This document shows positions 1-8,645 of a stretch of DNA of 39,700 bases, piece by piece. The notes beneath the pieces were generated by a model. It was given only the letters and a program-made list of their open reading frames with translations, made no database searches and was not told where the DNA came from. Source of the DNA: Candidatus Desulfolinea nitratireducens. Its GTDB lineage: Bacteria; Chloroflexota; Anaerolineae; Anaerolineales; Villigracilaceae. The position numbers and the translations under genes are program-made. The DNA lies in NCBI GenBank assembly GCA_014382535.1, contig JACNJN010000145.1, positions 1 through 39,700 on the forward strand, read 5' to 3'. Numbering within the stretch: position 1 is the first letter of the stretch; each line of letters opens with the position of its first letter.

Positions 1-1725
1 CTCACTGCTCTTGAAAACGTTGCACTGCCCCTGATGCTTGGCGGTGTGCCCATTGCTGAACGACATGAACGTGCCGCGGATCTGCTCAAGCGCGTTGGCC
101 TGGATCATCGCCTGGATCATCGCCCGACGGAAATGTCTGGCGGCGAACAGCAAAGGGCAGCCATTGCCCGAGCCCTGGTTAATAACCCAAAATTGGTTTT
201 GGCAGATGAACCAACCGGGAATTTGGATTCATCTACGGGGGACGAGGTCATGCAGCTCCTGCGCAAGCTCAATGCGGAGAGTGGTGTGACATTAATTGTG
301 GTTACTCATGATCCGGAAGTAGCTGCCTACGCAGATCGGATCGTGCATTTACGCGACGGGGGCGTTGATCGAATTGAAGTTAGCAAAGCCGCTCCAGCCA
401 AAAATCGACTGGTTGATCATAAGCAACCAGAGTTGAAACTGAACGGTGGGCTGTCTTTTCGTGATCTGGCACGAACGGCCTGGGAGAATTTGCTTCGCCG
501 TCCGGTGCGCAATATATTAACTGCTGCAGGCGTGCTGATCGGGATCGTTACTTTGGTAGCCATGGTTTCCTTCGGTGTGGGCGTGCAGGAGGAAGTCAAT
601 CGTAATTTTGAAGCGCTGGGCCTGGAAAATGTAATTATCTCCCCGACCTTTCCGGAAGAAGATGCCTTTGATCCCTTTGGGATTGCTGAACCGGAAAAAC
701 CAATTACCTCAGAAACTATCGCGGCATTTAGAAACCTGCCTGAAGTGCAGTCTGTGACGCCAATATTAAATTTGCCACGTAATATGGAAATCAGTCTGTC
801 TTATGGGGAAAAGGCACTTCCGATCAGATTGTCTGGAGAATTCGATCACGGCCCGGGTGGGCCGGGAATGCCCGCCCCCCCGGAGATGCTGGTGGGTGTC
901 CCGTTGGGTGAAGGTGATACGCAGGGTTTGACTCTGATCGAGGGTCTGGCCGATCAACTGATCGAGGATACTGCGCTGGAGTATGGAGACCTGGTAAATC
1001 AACCAGTTACGTTGACCATCCGCCTGCCGCGTGGCGAGACCAAAGAATTCAAGTCTCAGATAGCAGGGGTAGAGTTTGGAAGAGGGTCCAATACTATCGA
1101 GTTAGGTCTGGCCGAACGGACGGAGATCAAAGCCTGGTGGTATGGACGGTCGGACACATTGGAGACAGACGGCTATGATATGCTGATAGTACGCGCAGTT
1201 GACCAATTGAAAGTACCGGCCATTCTTGAAACCGCCGAGAGCATGGAACTGGAGGCGCAATCTTTGGGCACCATCCTTGAGCTTGCCAACCGCGTTTTAG
1301 CCATCATGCAAGCCTTACTTGGATCGGTGGGAGGTCTGGCACTTCTGGTTGCAACCCTCGGTGTAGCCAACACCATGATGATGGCCATTTACGAACGCAC
1401 GCGTGAGATCGGTGTGCTAAAAGCCTTGGGTGCGACCAGCCGCGAAGTACGCCGCATGTTCACTGCAGACGCAGTCCTCCTGGGCATCATCGGCGGAGTG
1501 GTGGGGGTTATTCTGGGAACGCTGTTGGGCCGCCTGGTCGATTGGATCGGACATCTGTACCTGGAATCCGAAGGGGTGATCGGGATCGGACAAATGTCAA
1601 TCGTGCCTCCCTGGCTGGCGATCGGAGCACTGGTTTTTGCTGGTTTAATCGGCGTGCTGGGTGGGCTGTACCCGGCAGCGCGAGCTGCCCGGCTTGACCC
1701 GGTGGAGGCCCTCAAACATGAATGA
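1..1725 (+). CDS. MacB-like ABC transporter, ATPase fused to FtsX-type permease (5' truncated by window edge)
   Basis: Open frame from base 1 ([12 protein letters not shown]...). ABC signature [14 protein letters not shown], Walker [14 protein letters not shown]-loop VVTHD, then permease with C-terminal MacB/FtsX motif [23 protein letters not shown] and [20 protein letters not shown]. Confidence 0.93.
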   Translation, partial: LTALENVALPLMLGGVPIAERHERAADLLKRVGLDHRLDHRPTEMSGGEQQRAAIARALVNNPKLVLADEPTGNLDSSTGDEVMQLLRKLNAESGVTLIVVTHDPEVAAYADRIVHLRDGGVDRIEVSKAAPAKNRLVDHKQPELKLNGGLSFRDLARTAWENLLRRPVRNILTAAGVLIGIVTLVAMVSFGVGVQEEVNRNFEALGLENVIISPTFPEEDAFDPFGIAEPEKPITSETIAAFRNLPEVQSVTPILNLPRNMEISLSYGEKALPIRLSGEFDHGPGGPGMPAPPEMLVGVPLGEGDTQGLTLIEGLADQLIEDTALEYGDLVNQPVTLTIRLPRGETKEFKSQIAGVEFGRGSNTIELGLAERTEIKAWWYGRSDTLETDGYDMLIVRAVDQLKVPAILETAESMELEAQSLGTILELANRVLAIMQALLGSVGGLALLVATLGVANTMMMAIYERTREIGVLKALGATSREVRRMFTADAVLLGIIGGVVGVILGTLLGRLVDWIGHLYLESEGVIGIGQMSIVPPWLAIGALVFAGLIGVLGGLYPAARAARLDPVEALKHE

Positions 1726-1762
1726 GAATTGATTTTTTCTGATCCGCTTTGGATCACTACAC

Positions 1763-1801
1763 ACAATCATGGCTTTCAACCAGGAAGCCATGATTGTTTT
1801 A
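1763..1801 (+). terminator. Rho-independent terminator
   Basis: Perfect 13-bp stem ACAATCATGGCTT (1763-1775) / AAGCCATGATTGT (1785-1797), 9-nt loop, followed by a short T tract; 38 nt after the stop codon of the MacB-like gene. Confidence 0.85.
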
Positions 1802-1812
1802 TATACAGAGTA

Positions 1813-1921
1813 GGACTTACGCATTTTTATAGTCCTGGTCCCAATGCTCTGCGTTGGGGGTGTTGGAGACAAGCTACAATGAAGAGTGTTGCAGCGAGAA
1901 AAAAGTATTTGGCGTAAGTCC
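1813..1921. repeat. MITE-like element with 10-bp terminal inverted repeats
   Basis: GGACTTACGC at 1813-1822 and its exact reverse complement GCGTAAGTCC at 1912-1921; 109 bp, no coding potential; matching stops exactly at the outer ends. Confidence 0.55.
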
Positions 1922-1931
1922 CGCAGGGTTC

Positions 1932-1960
1932 TTGCATTTATTTGAAATGCTGCATATAAT
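1932..1960 (+). promoter_or_regulatory. Sigma70-type promoter of the ECF operon
   Basis: TTGCAT (1932-1937), 17-nt spacer, TATAAT (1955-1960). Confidence 0.65.
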
Positions 1961-1969
1961 AATATAGAT

Positions 1970-1985
1970 GTCTATACTTATAGAC
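1970..1985. promoter_or_regulatory. Candidate GntR/HutC-family operator
   Basis: Perfect dyad GTCTATA-CT-TATAGAC just downstream of the -10, covering the expected start site; a GntR/UTRA gene is encoded at the end of the same cluster (6303-7097). Confidence 0.6.
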
Positions 1986-2049
1986 CTTTGTTGACCGGAT
2001 TTCTTTTTCTCATCAGGTCAATATCAACAACCTTTTTATTAAGGAGATC

Positions 2050-2577
2050 ATGAAGATGACGACTGAAGTTAGTGAAGAGGCAACACCCCAGGTAAATACT
2101 TTCTGGACCCCCCGACGAGTAGCCCGAATGGCTATTTTCATCGCACTGGCCGCTGTTGGTGCATTGATCAAGTTCCCAAGCCCTACAGGCACGGTAGCCC
2201 TTGATTCTGCGCCAGGTTATTTCTCAGCAATATCTTTTGGTTGGCTCGAAGGTGGTATCGTTTCAGCATTTGGTCATATCCTGACAGCTGCCAGCACGGG
2301 TTTCCCCCTTGGTCTTGTAATCCATCTGATTATAGCTGCCGAGCAATTCCTTTGGGCTGCCATCTTCTGGTTTGTAAAAGAGAAAGTCAATATTTGGGTG
2401 GCGATCATTGTGGCTGCTTTCTGTAATGGTGTTCTGGGCGCTCTGATCGTGCTCCCGATGGGCGGCGTTGGTCTGTATATTTCTCTGCTCCCCGGACTTC
2501 TTGTAGGATCAGCAGTAAATATAATTCTGGCAGCATTGGCTTATCTTAGCATCTCGAAAAGCGGTTTGCTCAAATAA
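2050..2577 (+). CDS. ECF transporter S component, substrate unknown
   Basis: 175-aa hydrophobic protein with several TM segments, starting with RVARMAIFIALAAVGALIKFPSPTGTVALDSAPGYFSAI; directly followed by ECF ATPase and T genes. AAGGAG at 2041-2046; ATG at 2056 is an alternative start. Confidence 0.8.
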   Translation: MKMTTEVSEEATPQVNTFWTPRRVARMAIFIALAAVGALIKFPSPTGTVALDSAPGYFSAISFGWLEGGIVSAFGHILTAASTGFPLGLVIHLIIAAEQFLWAAIFWFVKEKVNIWVAIIVAAFCNGVLGALIVLPMGGVGLYISLLPGLLVGSAVNIILAALAYLSISKSGLLK

Positions 2578-2609
2578 TTTCTGTCAGATGAACTGATAAG
2601 CTTTAATAT

Positions 2610-2690
2610 CTATCCTAAAGATATCCCGTAGTGGCGACTTTAGTCGCTCTTTACGGCTGAAGCTGTTACTACAAAAGAATTTTAGGATAG
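2610..2690. repeat. REP/MITE-like inverted repeat
   Basis: Outer arms CTATCCTAAA (2610-2619) / TTTAGGATAG (2681-2690) enclosing an imperfect dyad GTAGTGGCGACTTTAGTCGC...GGCTGAAGCTGTTACTAC. Confidence 0.55.
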
Positions 2691-2708
2691 GTTATTAATC
2701 TAAATCAG

Positions 2709-2758
2709 GCGACTATTGTAAAGATGGGTCGACCCATGTAGAAGGACGCAATAGTCGC
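2709..2758. repeat. Nested palindromic element between ECF S and A genes
   Basis: GCGACTATTG (2709-2718) / CAATAGTCGC (2749-2758) flanking a perfect 14-bp palindrome ATGGGTCGACCCAT (2724-2737). Confidence 0.6.
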
Positions 2759-2786
2759 TTGACATTTATTGCTTGATGAATCGCCC

Positions 2787-4520
2787 ATGTCGCTAAAACA
2801 AGTTTCCATCCAAAATGTCACTTATAGCTATCCGGAACAAGAAACTCCTGCTCTAAAGGATATTTCTCTCTCCGTGAATAGTGGCGAAGTCCTGGCGATC
2901 ATGGGACCTACTGGAGCAGGAAAAACAACCCTGGCCCTGCTATTAAATGGTCTTATTCCCCAGTTTTACGAAGGAAGATATGTTGGGAACGTGACCATCA
3001 ATGGTCTCTCCACAAATAGCCACAGCATTCAGGATTTGGTCGAACATATTGGGCTGGTCTTGCAGGACCCGGAAACGCAGATTTTTGGGATCACTGTTTT
3101 TGAAGACACAGCTTTTGGCCCCAGCAATCTTGGGTATCCTAGAGAGAAAATTTTTTCAGAAGTGGAGGAAGCCCTCTCCAGGGTCAGATTATCAGGCTTT
3201 GAAGATCGCCTGACAAGCACCTTGTCGGGTGGGGAGAAGCAACGCCTGGCTATTGCGGGTGTCCTGGCAATGCAGCCGGAAATACTTGTATTGGATGAAC
3301 CAACCTCTGAGCTGGATTCCTTTGGAAGAGTGGAAATAATCGATGCAGTTCAGCATTTGCGATCCCGTCATCAAACCACGGTCATCTTAATCGACCATGA
3401 AGTTGAGAGCGTGATCGAGCTGGCAGATCGAGTTGCTGTCATCATAGATGGCAAAGTTGCCTGGCTTGGAGACCCAAGGGAACTATTTCGAAACGCCAGA
3501 TTGACAAAAGAATTTTCAATCCGCCCGCCAAAAATGTTTAATTTGTGGCAAGGCTTGGCGGATGCGGGGTTGGTACATGAAAAAGAAGAGATGCTTACTG
3601 TCGACAATGCTGAAGCAGTTCTTCGCGAAATTATGCGCGGGAAAAAATTTCTTCCCCAACCTGGTATCAACCCCAAGGTTGAGGAAGAAACGAGGCATCC
3701 GATCATTGAGATAGATGGACTTTGTCACACCTATCCCACTGGCGTAGAGGCGCTTTCGGGGGTTTCATGCTCGATCCGTCAAGGAGAGCTGATTGCCGTC
3801 ATCGGGCAAAATGGTGCCGGAAAAAGTACCCTTGTCAAGCATTTGAATGGACTTCTGCAACCCTCTTCAGGCTCCATCAAAGTAAAGGGCGTCGATACAA
3901 GATCTGCCAGTGTGCATGAATTGGCTCATCAAATTGGATACGTCTTCCAAAATCCTGACCACCAGATATTTTCAATGACGGTTGAGGATGAATTGCGTTA
4001 TGGGCTAAAAAACCTGGGGTTGAGCGAAGCAGATCATGAGGCTCGCCTGACAGAGGCATTGGAATTCGTCGGTTTGCAAGATCAACGGGATCGTCACCCA
4101 TTTTCATTGGGAAAGGGAGAACGTCAAAAAGTAGCCGTAGCCTCAATCCTTGCCATCGCCCCTCCGGTGATCTGTATCGATGAACCCACGACCGGTCTGG
4201 ATTGGACGGAAAAAATACAAATGATGGAATTGATCCAAAAGGTGCACCAGAAAGGACATACGGTCATCATGATAACGCACGATATGGACCTTGTGGCAGA
4301 ATACGCTCAACGTGTCCTGCTGGTCAGCCAGGGAGAAATACTCCTGGATGACACTCCGTCACGGATATTTTCGGAGGCAGACCTGCTCCGAAAAAGCCAT
4401 ATCATCCCCCCGGCAGTTTCGCAGCTTGCTGAAAGATTGGGCGACCTTGATTGTCCTGGAACGATTTGCACAATTTCGCAGATGATGGATGCAATCACGA
4501 CCTTGTTAAGGGTCAGTTGA
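2787..4520 (+). CDS. ECF transporter energizing ATPase, A1-A2 fusion
   Basis: Two ABC ATPase domains in one chain: Walker A GPTGAGKTT and GQNGAGKST; signatures LSGGEKQRLAIAG and LGKGERQKVAVAS; Walker B LVLDEPTSELD and ICIDEPTTGLD. ATG at 2787 preferred over the upstream TTG at 2769. Confidence 0.92.
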   Translation: MSLKQVSIQNVTYSYPEQETPALKDISLSVNSGEVLAIMGPTGAGKTTLALLLNGLIPQFYEGRYVGNVTINGLSTNSHSIQDLVEHIGLVLQDPETQIFGITVFEDTAFGPSNLGYPREKIFSEVEEALSRVRLSGFEDRLTSTLSGGEKQRLAIAGVLAMQPEILVLDEPTSELDSFGRVEIIDAVQHLRSRHQTTVILIDHEVESVIELADRVAVIIDGKVAWLGDPRELFRNARLTKEFSIRPPKMFNLWQGLADAGLVHEKEEMLTVDNAEAVLREIMRGKKFLPQPGINPKVEEETRHPIIEIDGLCHTYPTGVEALSGVSCSIRQGELIAVIGQNGAGKSTLVKHLNGLLQPSSGSIKVKGVDTRSASVHELAHQIGYVFQNPDHQIFSMTVEDELRYGLKNLGLSEADHEARLTEALEFVGLQDQRDRHPFSLGKGERQKVAVASILAIAPPVICIDEPTTGLDWTEKIQMMELIQKVHQKGHTVIMITHDMDLVAEYAQRVLLVSQGEILLDDTPSRIFSEADLLRKSHIIPPAVSQLAERLGDLDCPGTICTISQMMDAITTLLRVS

Positions 4521-4523
4521 CCG

Positions 4524-5324
4524 ATGTTTGAATATTTCCCCGGAAACAGTTTGCTGCACAAACTGGATGTGCGCACAAAGACAATCGGTTTTCTGGTCCT
4601 GACCCTATTATCCTTTATATTCAAATCACCATTGGTCAACCTTTTTTTTACCTTTTTATCAGTGATTTTGGCCTTATATAGCGGGATTTCCATTAGATCA
4701 ATTATTGGCAAGCTTAAACCATTGCTCACTGTTTTTATTTTTATTATCTTATTGACGGGATTTAGTTATTCTCCAACCTGGTTCAAAACGCCAGTGGCTC
4801 AGCAGGTTTTCTTATCGATCTCTGACACAATTTTCCTGACGTTGGGTGGTTTTTTATTTGGGATTAGTTTACTGTTGAGAATTATTACCATGGTGATCAC
4901 TACCTCTGTCCTGATATATTCCACACCTTTGGATGATTTTCTGCAATTTCTTCAAAAAATGTCCATGCCCTACCAAATGGCATTTGTTTTGACAACTGCA
5001 ATTCGTTTCGTACCGACGATGGAAGAGAAAACGAATGCCATTCTTGATGCCCAAAGAGCACGTGGAACTCAAATTGGAAAAGGAAAATTTTTCCAGCGTA
5101 TCCGAACCTTTGTACCGGTTGTGATTCCGATGCTGGTCATAGCAGTAAGAATGTCTGAAAATCTGGCGGTGGGAATGTTGAACCGTGGCTATGGCGCGCG
5201 TTTTAAAGTAACCCCCCTAAAAGAGATCCAACTTGCGGGCCTTGATTATATGCTGATCGGAATTTTCCTGATTATAATTTCGTTGGGAATATATCTAAGT
5301 AGGCTTGGGTTTGGTACGCTTTAA
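4524..5324 (+). CDS. ECF transporter T component (EcfT-like)
   Basis: Multi-TM protein with EcfT-like motifs (LDVRTK near the N-terminus, DAQRARGTQIGKG, NRGYGAR); 3 nt after the ATPase gene. Confidence 0.85.
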   Translation: MFEYFPGNSLLHKLDVRTKTIGFLVLTLLSFIFKSPLVNLFFTFLSVILALYSGISIRSIIGKLKPLLTVFIFIILLTGFSYSPTWFKTPVAQQVFLSISDTIFLTLGGFLFGISLLLRIITMVITTSVLIYSTPLDDFLQFLQKMSMPYQMAFVLTTAIRFVPTMEEKTNAILDAQRARGTQIGKGKFFQRIRTFVPVVIPMLVIAVRMSENLAVGMLNRGYGARFKVTPLKEIQLAGLDYMLIGIFLIIISLGIYLSRLGFGTL

Positions 5325-5341
5325 CGGAATAGGATTATTTT

Positions 5342-6271
5342 ATGGATTTTGATATAGTCACTTTTGGCGACCTGGTCACGGATATATATTTACCAATCCC
5401 TCAATTACCGGTAAATCCGAAGGATATTCAAATAGCACATCAAATCTCCACCGAGCCGGGAGGAGCGGGAAATTTTTTGATCATGGCAGAACGCCTGGGT
5501 TTGCATACGGCGGCCCTGGGAAGTGTGGGTGACGATCTGTACGGAAATCTTTCGATGAAAAAATTACAAGGGGAAGGGATTGATATCAGTAGTGTCAATA
5601 TCGTTACTGGTAAAAGCACAACCCTAATTATAGTTTTAATCGATGATGCCGGAGAACATGCTTTTCTGGGCGCATTGGGCACGGTTCAGGTAACGGAAAT
5701 TGAAAATTCCTTTATCGAAAAGATTGAACGATCAAAAGCGCTTTTTACAAATGGATATGCCTTTCTGGAATCTTCTCCGCCAGAACTTGTCGTCGAGCTA
5801 ATGAAGCAATTCAGGCTGAATAACAAATTGGTCTTTTTCGACCCCGGCCCACAAATCCATCAGGTGGATGGGAAACTGATGAAGATGGCCTTTGCCCAGG
5901 CGGACTATTTGCTCCTGACTCAAGAGGAGGCTGCTACCCTTGTGGATGCCGATTCTGCCGAAGAGATCGCTCATAAACTGCTAAACCTGGGTCCAAAGCT
6001 CGTTGTCCTTAAAATGGGGGCAGAGGGCTCTCTGGTAGTCACGCCACAAGCTTCCATAAAAACCCCCGCTTTTTCTGTTGATATTCGCGATTCGACCGGT
6101 TGTGGTGATGCATTTGATGCGGCATTTGCTTATGGTATTATCAACAATATGCCCCTCGGTGAAATAAGCAAACTTGCAAATGCTGCTGGTGGGGCCACGG
6201 TTTCCAGGATCGGTGCTGGCACGGGTCTTCCGCCCAAGTCAGAGATCGAAAACCTTCTGAAGAAAATCTGA
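5342..6271 (+). CDS. PfkB-family carbohydrate/nucleoside kinase
   Basis: PfkB signatures GGAGNFLIMAERLG and DSTGCGDAFDAAFAYG. Confidence 0.88.
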   Translation: MDFDIVTFGDLVTDIYLPIPQLPVNPKDIQIAHQISTEPGGAGNFLIMAERLGLHTAALGSVGDDLYGNLSMKKLQGEGIDISSVNIVTGKSTTLIIVLIDDAGEHAFLGALGTVQVTEIENSFIEKIERSKALFTNGYAFLESSPPELVVELMKQFRLNNKLVFFDPGPQIHQVDGKLMKMAFAQADYLLLTQEEAATLVDADSAEEIAHKLLNLGPKLVVLKMGAEGSLVVTPQASIKTPAFSVDIRDSTGCGDAFDAAFAYGIINNMPLGEISKLANAAGGATVSRIGAGTGLPPKSEIENLLKKI

Positions 6272-6302
6272 TATTCAAATTTACCTGATCCTGTTCGAGT
6301 TA

Positions 6303-7097
6303 TTGATGAGGGCATTGATGATTGATAGAGAGTCTCCTGTTTCGCTTTACTATCAAATTGCAACTGATCTTCGCAGCCGCATCGCACGTGGTGAGTGGAC
6401 AGAAGAGATGCGGCTTCCTGGTGAAATTGATTTGGCAGGAGAGTATCAGGTCAGCCGGATGACTTTACGCCAGGCCTTGGCCTATTTGGAAAATGAAGGT
6501 ATTTTAATCCGCAAGAGGGGCGTAGGGACACTGATCAGAATCGATCCCAAGCGTGTTGGGACTCCCTTGAATTTCCCGATAAGTTTCTCACGACAAATGC
6601 GTGAATTGGGATTTTCTCCGACAGTCAAAGCTGTTCATGCAAAAATAATTTCAGATCCAACACCGGATATTATGACTAATCTCAACCTGGCAGAGAGCGA
6701 CCAAGTCGCTTCTTTCAAAAGATTATTCTTTGTAAATGAGCACCCGGTCGCAATTATCAACTCGATGCTACCGCATCACCTTTGCCCTGATATTATCAAC
6801 AATAAACTTTATCATGATTCTTTGACCGCAACGCTTGAAAAAACTTATGGCCTGTTTCCCGTACAAGTGGATCAACGACTGAGTGCTACTTTATTATCTT
6901 CAGAAGACGCTGATTTATTGAAAGCGAATCCAGGCTCCGCTATTTTTGAAATTACGACACGCTCTCACCTGGAAGATGGCAGAATTATTGAATTTGCTAA
7001 AACACTTTGTGTCGGGGATCGATTATCGCTCCACATCAATATCTCATCGTTGGATGAAAGTGGAAAAACGAAGTTTGAATATGTCGCAACCATATAA
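6303..7097 (+). CDS. GntR family transcriptional regulator, HutC/UTRA subfamily
   Basis: N-terminal wHTH SLYYQIATDLRSRIARGEW...LPGEIDLAGEYQVSRMTLRQALAYLENEGILIRKRGVGT followed by a UTRA-like effector domain. Confidence 0.9.
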   Translation: MMRALMIDRESPVSLYYQIATDLRSRIARGEWTEEMRLPGEIDLAGEYQVSRMTLRQALAYLENEGILIRKRGVGTLIRIDPKRVGTPLNFPISFSRQMRELGFSPTVKAVHAKIISDPTPDIMTNLNLAESDQVASFKRLFFVNEHPVAIINSMLPHHLCPDIINNKLYHDSLTATLEKTYGLFPVQVDQRLSATLLSSEDADLLKANPGSAIFEITTRSHLEDGRIIEFAKTLCVGDRLSLHINISSLDESGKTKFEYVATI

Positions 7098-7221
7098 AAT
7101 CCTTGAAGAAAACTTTGTCAATATTATTTAAGTCAAATTTACGGAAGAGGCGCGCAGTGTACCTTTGATAAATGTGGTGTAGTGTTCTCAGGTGGTTGGG
7201 AGTGTCTAAATCAGTTGGTAC

Positions 7222-7332
7222 TGTCTTCGCGAGGAGGGCTTCCCGCACCTGTGGTGGGGCAGGTGTAGCCCGACGTGGCGATCTCCAACCCGGGGAGGGA
7301 GACTGCTTCGCGAAAAGATGCTCGCAGTGACG
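7222..7332. repeat. Dispersed REP-like intergenic repeat (copy A)
   Basis: GTCTTCGCGAGGAG...GGCGATCTCC...GGAGACTGCTTCGCG...GCTCGCAGTGAC; same sequence theme as 25776-25900. Confidence 0.5.
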
Positions 7333-7377
7333 ACCAAGTTTTTACTCACCAAATTCTGCACTCCCGGCGGTTGATTT

Positions 7378-8442
7378 ATGGCAATGAAGAAGAAATGGAT
7401 TGATATCAGCAGCCCCGTGCGAAGTGAGGCTGAAAATAGTGTTTATAGCGCATCGTACACTTTACGAAATCTGGCTGAGGGTGGAGTGATACCTGAACAG
7501 CAATTAAAAAGGTTTCAGAAGAAAACATTCTTAGATGATTTTTATTGGCGGGCGTATTGGCGGCGAGGTGATTTGATTACCGCTGGAGGACGGGCCCAAT
7601 TACCACAAAGAGTGGATGCGGTAGTTGTTTTTATGCACGGGTGGGATGGCAACGGTGAGATTTGGGAAAATTTACCAGCGCGTGTGTTGGGTAATGAAAA
7701 GAATTTACTTGTTCTTGTTCCGGATGTAAATGGTTTTTACCGCTCTCCCTTCAGGCATCCTGATAAAATTTCTTTTCAGCAATGCAACCCGTCTTCGGAT
7801 ATGAAGGCAATTGAGCTTTGGCTGGAATTAATAGGTGTTCTGGGTGGACGAAGATATACACCCGTGGTTTTTGCGGGACATTCCATGAGTGGGGCAGCTT
7901 TGTTTTATTTTAATGAAAAACGATGGCGGCAGCATCCTATCGGGCGGGTGGCATTGGCTCCGGCATTATTGATGAATGATGGGTTAAGGAAAAGCTTTTA
8001 TCGTGCTTTAGGGATAGGAATCTATGCCAGTCAGAAACTTTCGCTTGAGCAGCTTTCCAATTCACTTTCTCCAAAAGTGATTAACCAGTTGATTTCCGGG
8101 GCGAGTAAATCCGTGCAGGCCACTCATGAAAAAGTGTTCAAAGCAACGGCAAAGGAAACACTCGCAAATACCTTTTATGCCATGGGGGGCGCAAAACTCC
8201 CTGTTCAAAATAAAAAGTGGCAGAATTTTAAGGTTCTCTTAGGCCATGAAGACCGTCTTGTTGGATTGACTTCCATGCTCGATTTATTAGTGGAGTTGGG
8301 GATTGGCTCGCGACAGATGCGTGTAGTCTTAGGGGATCATTATTTCTTTTCGGTTGGGCATCACAGCCGTTCTTTGCATCAGGAAAGCCGTGAAATTGCG
8401 CTGGAAGAAATTTGCGATATGGTCCAAGCCTGCCGAAGATAG
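7378..8442 (+). CDS. Alpha/beta hydrolase
   Basis: Oxyanion motif FMHGWDGNGEIW, nucleophile elbow GHSMSG, candidate catalytic His in VVLGDHYFFSVGHHSR. Confidence 0.7.
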   Translation: MAMKKKWIDISSPVRSEAENSVYSASYTLRNLAEGGVIPEQQLKRFQKKTFLDDFYWRAYWRRGDLITAGGRAQLPQRVDAVVVFMHGWDGNGEIWENLPARVLGNEKNLLVLVPDVNGFYRSPFRHPDKISFQQCNPSSDMKAIELWLELIGVLGGRRYTPVVFAGHSMSGAALFYFNEKRWRQHPIGRVALAPALLMNDGLRKSFYRALGIGIYASQKLSLEQLSNSLSPKVINQLISGASKSVQATHEKVFKATAKETLANTFYAMGGAKLPVQNKKWQNFKVLLGHEDRLVGLTSMLDLLVELGIGSRQMRVVLGDHYFFSVGHHSRSLHQESREIALEEICDMVQACRR

Positions 8443-8570
8443 AAACCCTTTGTTATTGATTTAGCGAACCCAGCAGCTAAACTAACGCTTCCAGATTCTC
8501 ACGTTTGAAGGGTAATGATTTTTCTTGTGGTCTTGATGTCAATGATATAAATTTCCATGGGGAGTGCCTA

Positions 8571-8599
8571 TTGTTTGTCACCATAATTGGGTGTACAAT
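8571..8599 (+). promoter_or_regulatory. Putative promoter of the MFS gene
   Basis: TTGTTT (8571-8576), 17-nt spacer, TACAAT (8594-8599). Confidence 0.4.
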
Positions 8600-8645
8600 G
8601 CCTTGCTGATTTTAAATAGTAAACCCAATTAGGCAGAGAATATTG

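Noticed and set aside
102-128. Tandem cctggatcatcg repeat in the first gene
   Set aside because: Encodes LDHRLDHRP, which appears to match the normal length of LolD/MacB-type ATPases (VGLxxRLDHRP), so probably not an insertion.
2050-5324. ECF system as a cobalamin importer supporting the diol dehydratase
   Set aside because: No B12 riboswitch recognised, about 30 kb apart, and the operon carries a PfkB kinase and its own GntR regulator.
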